Source: Dromaius novaehollandiae (Eukaryota > Chordata > Aves > Casuariiformes > Dromaiidae). From it: a stretch of 64,000 nucleotides of DNA. A program made the translations under genes and the position numbers. The number at the start of each line of letters is the position of its first letter. Position 1 is the first letter of the stretch. This document shows, in pieces, positions 59,130-64,000 of the stretch. Where the stretch lies: contig NC_088099.1 in assembly GCF_036370855.1 (NCBI RefSeq), positions 150,307,517-150,371,516 on the forward strand, in the 5' to 3' direction. A model generated the notes under the pieces. It searched no databases. It was given only the letters and a program-made list of their open reading frames with translations, and was not told the DNA's origin.

Positions 59130-59322
59130 ACAAAAATATTCTACAAAAACTTATGTCTGATTCCTGAATCTTCAAAATATACATCTCAGAGAATGTTTTC
59201 TTAAAACATTTCAAAGAAAACAAGGAAAAAAAGTGCATCATAGGATATGTGTGTTTACTTCATACACTTTTTAGTGTACATATTGAAGAAGAGAAAAACT
59301 CTCAGATGTAAGACATGCCATT

Positions 59323-59445
59323 TCAGAGATCTTGTTGAATGTCATTCAGTGCATTTGTAAGTCGTCTTATTTTATTTTCCATGGATTTTTTGTTGTTTGC
59401 CATTTCCTGCAGAAGCTGACGCATTTCTTCTTCAACTTGGTAAAC
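59323..59445 (-). CDS. LRRCC1: LRRCC1 terminal exon with stop codon
   Basis: Codes VYQVEEEMRQLLQEMANNKK through ALNDIQQDL, then TGA at 59323-59325. The acceptor is TATTTCAG. It aligns with the end of human LRRCC1. Confidence 0.93.
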   Translation of the reverse strand, partial: VYQVEEEMRQLLQEMANNKKSMENKIRRLTNALNDIQQDL

Positions 59446-62400
59446 CTGAAATAGCATAGAGAGATCAAATACAATTCTTGCTTTTCCTTATTAGGCCAAC
59501 AAACACTATCTTGGCAATTTTTAACACTGATAAAAACGGGCAGGAATTATGTACTTGTATTAGCAAAGAACTCATGTTATAAACTTTACGTTATAGCACA
59601 GATTTTTGACTAAAGCTGTAATCAGAAGTAAAAGTAATTCCTTGAGGAACCACATGGAAACACCACAGATAAAAACAGGATAGGATAAACAATTTCCAAG
59701 TTAGAAAAAACAAAGTCCATGATATATGGCATCAAATGTTTAAATAAGTGATGCACTACCTTCGCCAGTATGTGCAGTAGTGAAGTTTGGCTTTTAAAAA
59801 AAGTATTCATTTGCTAGGAGATGGCCAGTTTTCAAAAGTAAAGTATCTGCCATGTAAAAAAAGTGCTAGTTATCACACCATAAAAAAAAAGAACGTAATA
59901 CATCAGGAAAATATTGGCAAGAACAGTAACTGTTCAATCTGATATAGCACCATTACTCTTTCCTCTGCAGATAAAGAATGTTCGGTATTGACTATCAACA
60001 GCTACATAACCTGCCACTGTAGTTTTCTTCAATATAGGACCTCATGACTATAGTGTTCTACAGATTCTCCTACTGCACAAAGACGGAATACTATACTAAG
60101 ACTGCTTCCATGAAGAGATCAGCCATACAGATGTAAATAGGTGACCTGAAGTACCACTATTGCAGTAGCTGTAGAATAAAAATAAACACATAATAATATA
60201 GTATTAAAATTACTTTTTCATTTGCTTCTTCAATTTGTTTTTGCTTTTCATTTTCCAGCTGCAACAGTTCTGTCTGATGGGCTGCTAATGTTGACTCAAG
60301 TTGTTTTCTAAAAGCATCATCCATTGCATGAAGCTTTTCCATTGCAACCCTAAAAGAAAAGAAAAAAAACCACCACACGCTCCACCAGACAATCAAAACA
60401 AAAAAAGTATTATGCTTTGCCCAATTCTGCCTTTGATAATGTTTCTAATAACATGGGCACCAAGGCAATTATTTCAATATCTCGCTTCAGAAGATCTCTT
60501 GTTTTCTTAAAAACATTCTAATTTTAGGCATCATGTTTAGAGCTTTGGTATTCTTCTTAGCTGAAGCATTTAATCACTAGCAAGCAATAAAAAGATTCAG
60601 GTTTGCTACTGTCAACATGGATAAGAACTCCATGTCCTTTCAAACATTTACTTATCATAGAGGACAGTGTTTCTTCCTGAGAAGGTAAGGACTAGACTAT
60701 GCAATCCTGTAAATTGCCTGTAGCCCTATGTTTCACAAAAGCAGAAAGTGTCTGCTTTGTAGAAGCGAAGTAGACAAATCTGGCTCTATCATGCACACCC
60801 TTCCAGGATGTTATTTCCTTGATTCCAAGAAAAGTCTGCTTTGGGGAGAAAATTTTAAAATATGCAGCAACAAAAAGCAAGGAAATTTATTCCACTGTGC
60901 TACTAATTTACAGCAAAACTTTGAAACAAAACAATTATTTTGTGACAAAATTTCAGTTTTACCATTGTACTTCCAACTATTCCAAAACCTAGTACTATCA
61001 ACAATTTGAGTTTGTTTTTCAAAATCAAACATCACCAAGGTTTCTTCTTTCATTTCTTAATGAGATGACAATTTAACCTCACCTTCCTTAAAATAGTGAA
61101 AATGTGATTTAAAAAGTCTGTGTTTCACTTAAAAATGTAAAAATCCTTAAAGCAAAAATCCTTAGTAATACAAGCTCATTCCTTCAGTAACAATGTGGTT
61201 AATGTTGCTTATTTATACAGTCTGAATGGAGAGCTAGTTCCTTTCTTAAGAATAACTGTGAGGAAGGAAGAAAAAAATAAAGAAGAGAAAGCAGCAAGTG
61301 AATAAAATAAAAATACTACTAACAGTCTAGGCTTATCACAGGCAGCAGTTTACCATACTTCTCCATACTGCCAGAAGTAGATAGAGTAACTGAGCATCAT
61401 TTAAATCCCTGATCATTTTCTGGGGTGTATCTGGGAATATTTGTTTCCCAGTTGTCTCATATTTACTATTAAGTGCTCTAAAAAATTCAACAATACAAGA
61501 GGAGTAATAAAAGAAATTAAAGACCCATTACTAATTGTATGGGAAGAGAATGACATGTAATTTATATTTCACTTTGTCCTAAACAGCCTAAATTTATTCA
61601 AAATTTAAACATACATACACATATCCTTATTTAATCCTACCACAACAGCCAAATGGTAAGCATTAATAAGTCCTACTAGTTTCCTACACTGTTCACAAGA
61701 TCTTTGCTCATTCATCTTCCTGCACAGACGTGTACTAAAGCACTGTGGCCTCTCTCTGAACTCCAAATGCCAGCCACAGTTGCTTGCTTGGTTTGACCTG
61801 TGGCTTGCAACCTATCCTGCCTCGTGCACCCTGGTCATGAGCGAGAAGGTGGGCAGGCTCTGTGCTGAAAGAAACCCCGCTATGCACACCCTGTCACGAC
61901 ACTGGGCCTCACATGCACCGTAGCTGCATGACTGCAGCCGGCATGTGCAGTGATTGTATGCAAGTTGCTATCACCTAAGTCTCACATGGGGTTGCCTGAC
62001 AGTCAGAGTGGCAAACTGAAAGCACTGTGGTGGAACAGGTATACTAGGGAGTGCTGAGTGTAGAATCTAACCATTTCCTAAGAAAACGGGAATAGAGCTA
62101 AGAAGTTTAAAGGATAAATGTTGTAACTGAATGCTGCTTCCATAGAATAACCACCTGTATAGAAAGAATTACTTCTAAACAGAGAGTACTTAAAAAGGCA
62201 TTACACATTCTTTCATGGTATAATCAAACTTTTTGTATACATACTAAAATTGAAACTCTATAATAACTGAACAGTTATTCATATTAAGGTATTTACTTCT
62301 GAGTTTGAAGACTTTTATTTCTCTCTTCAATCAACTTCTTCTCTTTGATATCAAAGCTCTCCTTCATTTGTTTAACTTGTACCTCCAGCTGACCTAATAG

Positions 62401-63795
62401 TTCTCCTTTACCTTGCCACTTCTTTTTCAGGGCACTGAAAATAAAACATACATATTTACAATGAATATAGATTTTACCACTTCTTGTGCAGAAAAAGTTT
62501 TCCTTGTTTCCACTCTTCCACATTTCTCTACATTTTAATAGTAAGCACGTTCTCTCTGAACTAAAATTTCACAGGAGAAACATTTCATACAATTGGCAGT
62601 AGCTCTTTAGAATTATATCTGTATACATCACCTGTGCGCTTTCTTAACATCATCAAGTTCTACTTCCTTTTCTTCTAGCAGTTGCTTTAACTCCTCTTTT
62701 CTTTCATTTTGCCTTTCTAATTTTTCCATTAGCTCTTCAAATTCAGCAGCTTTTTCATCCAACTGTATCTGAAAAATCCTCTGAGCTTCAGTACTTTCTT
62801 CATGTTGTTTTCTAATTTGTTGATCTTTTTCTTTTAAACCCTTTAGAAGACAAATATTTTAGAACACAAAAAAACTCTTCAGTCTAACTTTATTTTTACC
62901 CGCTAAGAATATCTTTTTATTCTGCCTTGGAATAAATCAGAGACTGATATGTGAAAGTTCACTCTTATAAACATAATTAAGTAATCTGACTAAATAATGG
63001 TATTATGTTATTATATTTTGATTCTATTACAACAATTTTTTCTACATACATAAATTACTGAGCTCATATTCTGGGACTCTTAAGAATACAGTTACATAGT
63101 TTAACAAATAATGTATTCAATCTTGACTGGGTTAACATACCATAAAACTTTATTCTGATTAATAAGCTAAAGACTTGAGGCTCTAAATAAGATGAACAGA
63201 ATAAATGGAACGAAACAGTTGCTCCACTGTTACAAAAGCAACAGAATAGAGAAAAAACATTTACATTGTAAAGTGAACACAAACCAAGTTTTAGTTTAAT
63301 TGTTTTTTAACATGCACAGAAAAACCATGCTTTCCTAGTTTTCACCTTTCAAAATCCTCATCAAGAATAGCTTGTTTGGAAGTGAGGGAAAGAGAAGCAA
63401 GTCTTTACATAACTATGTTTCAATGAGAGATCCAAAGTAACGCCTCTGACACTCCATCAAGCTAATACAAGGTCCTCTTCCACTCTCAGTTGCCACTAAG
63501 AGCCTCATTATGCTTTCAAAATTGGTAAAACTGGGAGTGTGGAGTCAGCTTTTAATCAGAGCCTATACCATAACTTTCACTGCAAGTCTTACTTTTATAT
63601 AAGCAGAGTAATTGTCAAGCACCTGACTTACTTCTTTTAATTTCCTAATTGTTTCCGTCTGATCATCCACTATTTTGGTTTTAATTCTTATAGCATCATT
63701 GTCCTGTTCCTTTTGCTTTTTTAAAATCTCAATCTCATTTGTTAAAACCTCAATTTTTGCCTCCAGTTTTCCCCGATCTTGAGCAAGATGAGCTC
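59323..63795 (-). CDS. LRRCC1: LRRCC1, 3' part (last five coding exons)
   Basis: Leucine-rich repeat and coiled-coil centrosomal protein, a component of centrioles needed for spindle and cilium integrity. Only the C-terminal coiled coil is in the window. Exons 63632-63795, 62632-62840, 62297-62434, 60214-60349 and 59323-59445 give 255 complete residues plus stop. They are rich in Glu, Lys and Gln heptads. Recognisable segments include KIVDDQTETIRKLKE, KKKWQGKGELLGQLE, AMEKLHAMDDAF and the end ALNDIQQDL (human ALNEIQQDM). All junctions are GT-AG and in phase. The leucine-rich repeats and the promoter lie beyond the right edge. It is transcribed in the same direction as E2F5, as in mammals. Confidence 0.92.
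59446..60213 (-). other. LRRCC1 last intron
   Basis: GT-AG intron with no recognisable element. Confidence 0.85.
60214..60349 (-). CDS. LRRCC1: LRRCC1 internal exon (second from last)
   Basis: 45 codons, VAMEKLHAMDDAFRKQLE to KQKQIEEANEK, coiled coil. The acceptor is CTTTTAG and the donor GTAATT. Confidence 0.93.
60350..62296 (-). other. LRRCC1 intron before the AMEKLH exon
   Basis: GT-AG intron, AT-rich, nothing recognised. Confidence 0.85.
62297..62434 (-). CDS. LRRCC1: LRRCC1 internal exon (third from last)
   Basis: 45 codons with KKKWQGKGELLGQLEVQVK and EERNKSLQTQ. The acceptor is ATTTTCAG and the donor GTAAAT. The intron to the preceding exon is only 197 bp. Confidence 0.93.
62632..62840 (-). 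CDS. LRRCC1: LRRCC1 internal exon (fourth from last)
   Basis: 69 codons, GLKEKDQQIRKQHEE to ELDDVKKAH plus a split Ser, all heptad-type coiled coil. The acceptor is CTAAAG and the donor GTGATG. LERQNERKEELKQ matches the human LERHNERKEKLKQ segment. Confidence 0.92.
62841..63631 (-). other. LRRCC1 intron
   Basis: GT-AG intron with no recognisable element. Confidence 0.85.
63632..63795 (-). CDS. LRRCC1: LRRCC1 internal exon (fifth from last)
   Basis: Codes AHLAQDRGKLEAKIEVL through IVDDQTETIRKLKE, a coiled coil. The acceptor is ATCTAG and the donor GTAAGT. It starts in phase 1, so the preceding exon lies outside the window. Confidence 0.92.
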
Positions 63796-64000
63796 CTAGA
63801 TAAAACAGGATATTCACACTAGAGCACTTGTTTTAAGAATGACTTCAAGATATGTAATTTTAAAAAAAGAAAAAAAAAACTTAAAAAAAATCAGACACGA
63901 TTATTTGGCCCACAGGAAGCACTGACGGGCTTTAATCTGTACATAGGTAGTATCGGGGAGGAAACGCAGAATTGAAGGATAGTATTTTATCCTTCAAAGA

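Noticed and set aside
1-64000. CRISPR arrays, operons, bacterial-type RNA genes or tRNAs
   Set aside because: Nothing of the kind seen. The sequence is ordinary vertebrate chromosomal DNA.

Overview
The window is vertebrate nuclear DNA, almost certainly from a bird. It has intron-rich genes with GT-AG splice sites, CpG-island promoters, several CR1 LINE fragments including one with endonuclease and reverse-transcriptase reading frames, and few other repeats. Four genes can be rebuilt exon by exon. Their order and orientation match the mammalian LRRCC1 - E2F5 - RBIS (C8orf59) - CA13 block, in reverse on this strand. The species cannot be named from the sequence.

Layout from left to right. 1-15139 is downstream of CA13 and holds a truncated CR1 and simple repeats but no gene I can support. 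15140-35147 is CA13 on the minus strand: 7 coding exons, 258 residues, with all the zinc-binding and proton-shuttle residues. 35148-35927 is a GC-rich interval shared head to head by CA13 and RBIS. 35928-40489 is RBIS on the plus strand: 3 coding exons, 103 residues. RBIS and E2F5 converge on a composite poly(A) hexamer at 40559-40567. 41178-55088 is E2F5 on the minus strand: 9 coding exons, 379 residues. 55089-55560 is its CpG-island promoter. The spacer from 55561 to about 59100 contains an LTR-like unit. 59323-63795 is the 3' end of LRRCC1 on the minus strand: the last five coding exons, with the rest beyond the right edge.

The genes do unrelated housekeeping or differentiation jobs: cytosolic CO2 hydration, nucleolar ribosome assembly, pocket-protein-dependent transcription, and centriole structure. 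E2F5 and LRRCC1 are loosely linked through centriole and cilium biology.

I found no new multi-gene system. The observations most worth a second look are: a textbook U12-type AT-AC intron in E2F5; an in-frame 201-nt E2F5 exon absent from the human protein as I know it; a nearly perfect 142-bp duplication of a CR1 element's 5' flank placed inside the same element; a diverged duplication of about 200 bp in CA13 intron 2; and the back-to-back poly(A) signals of RBIS and E2F5.
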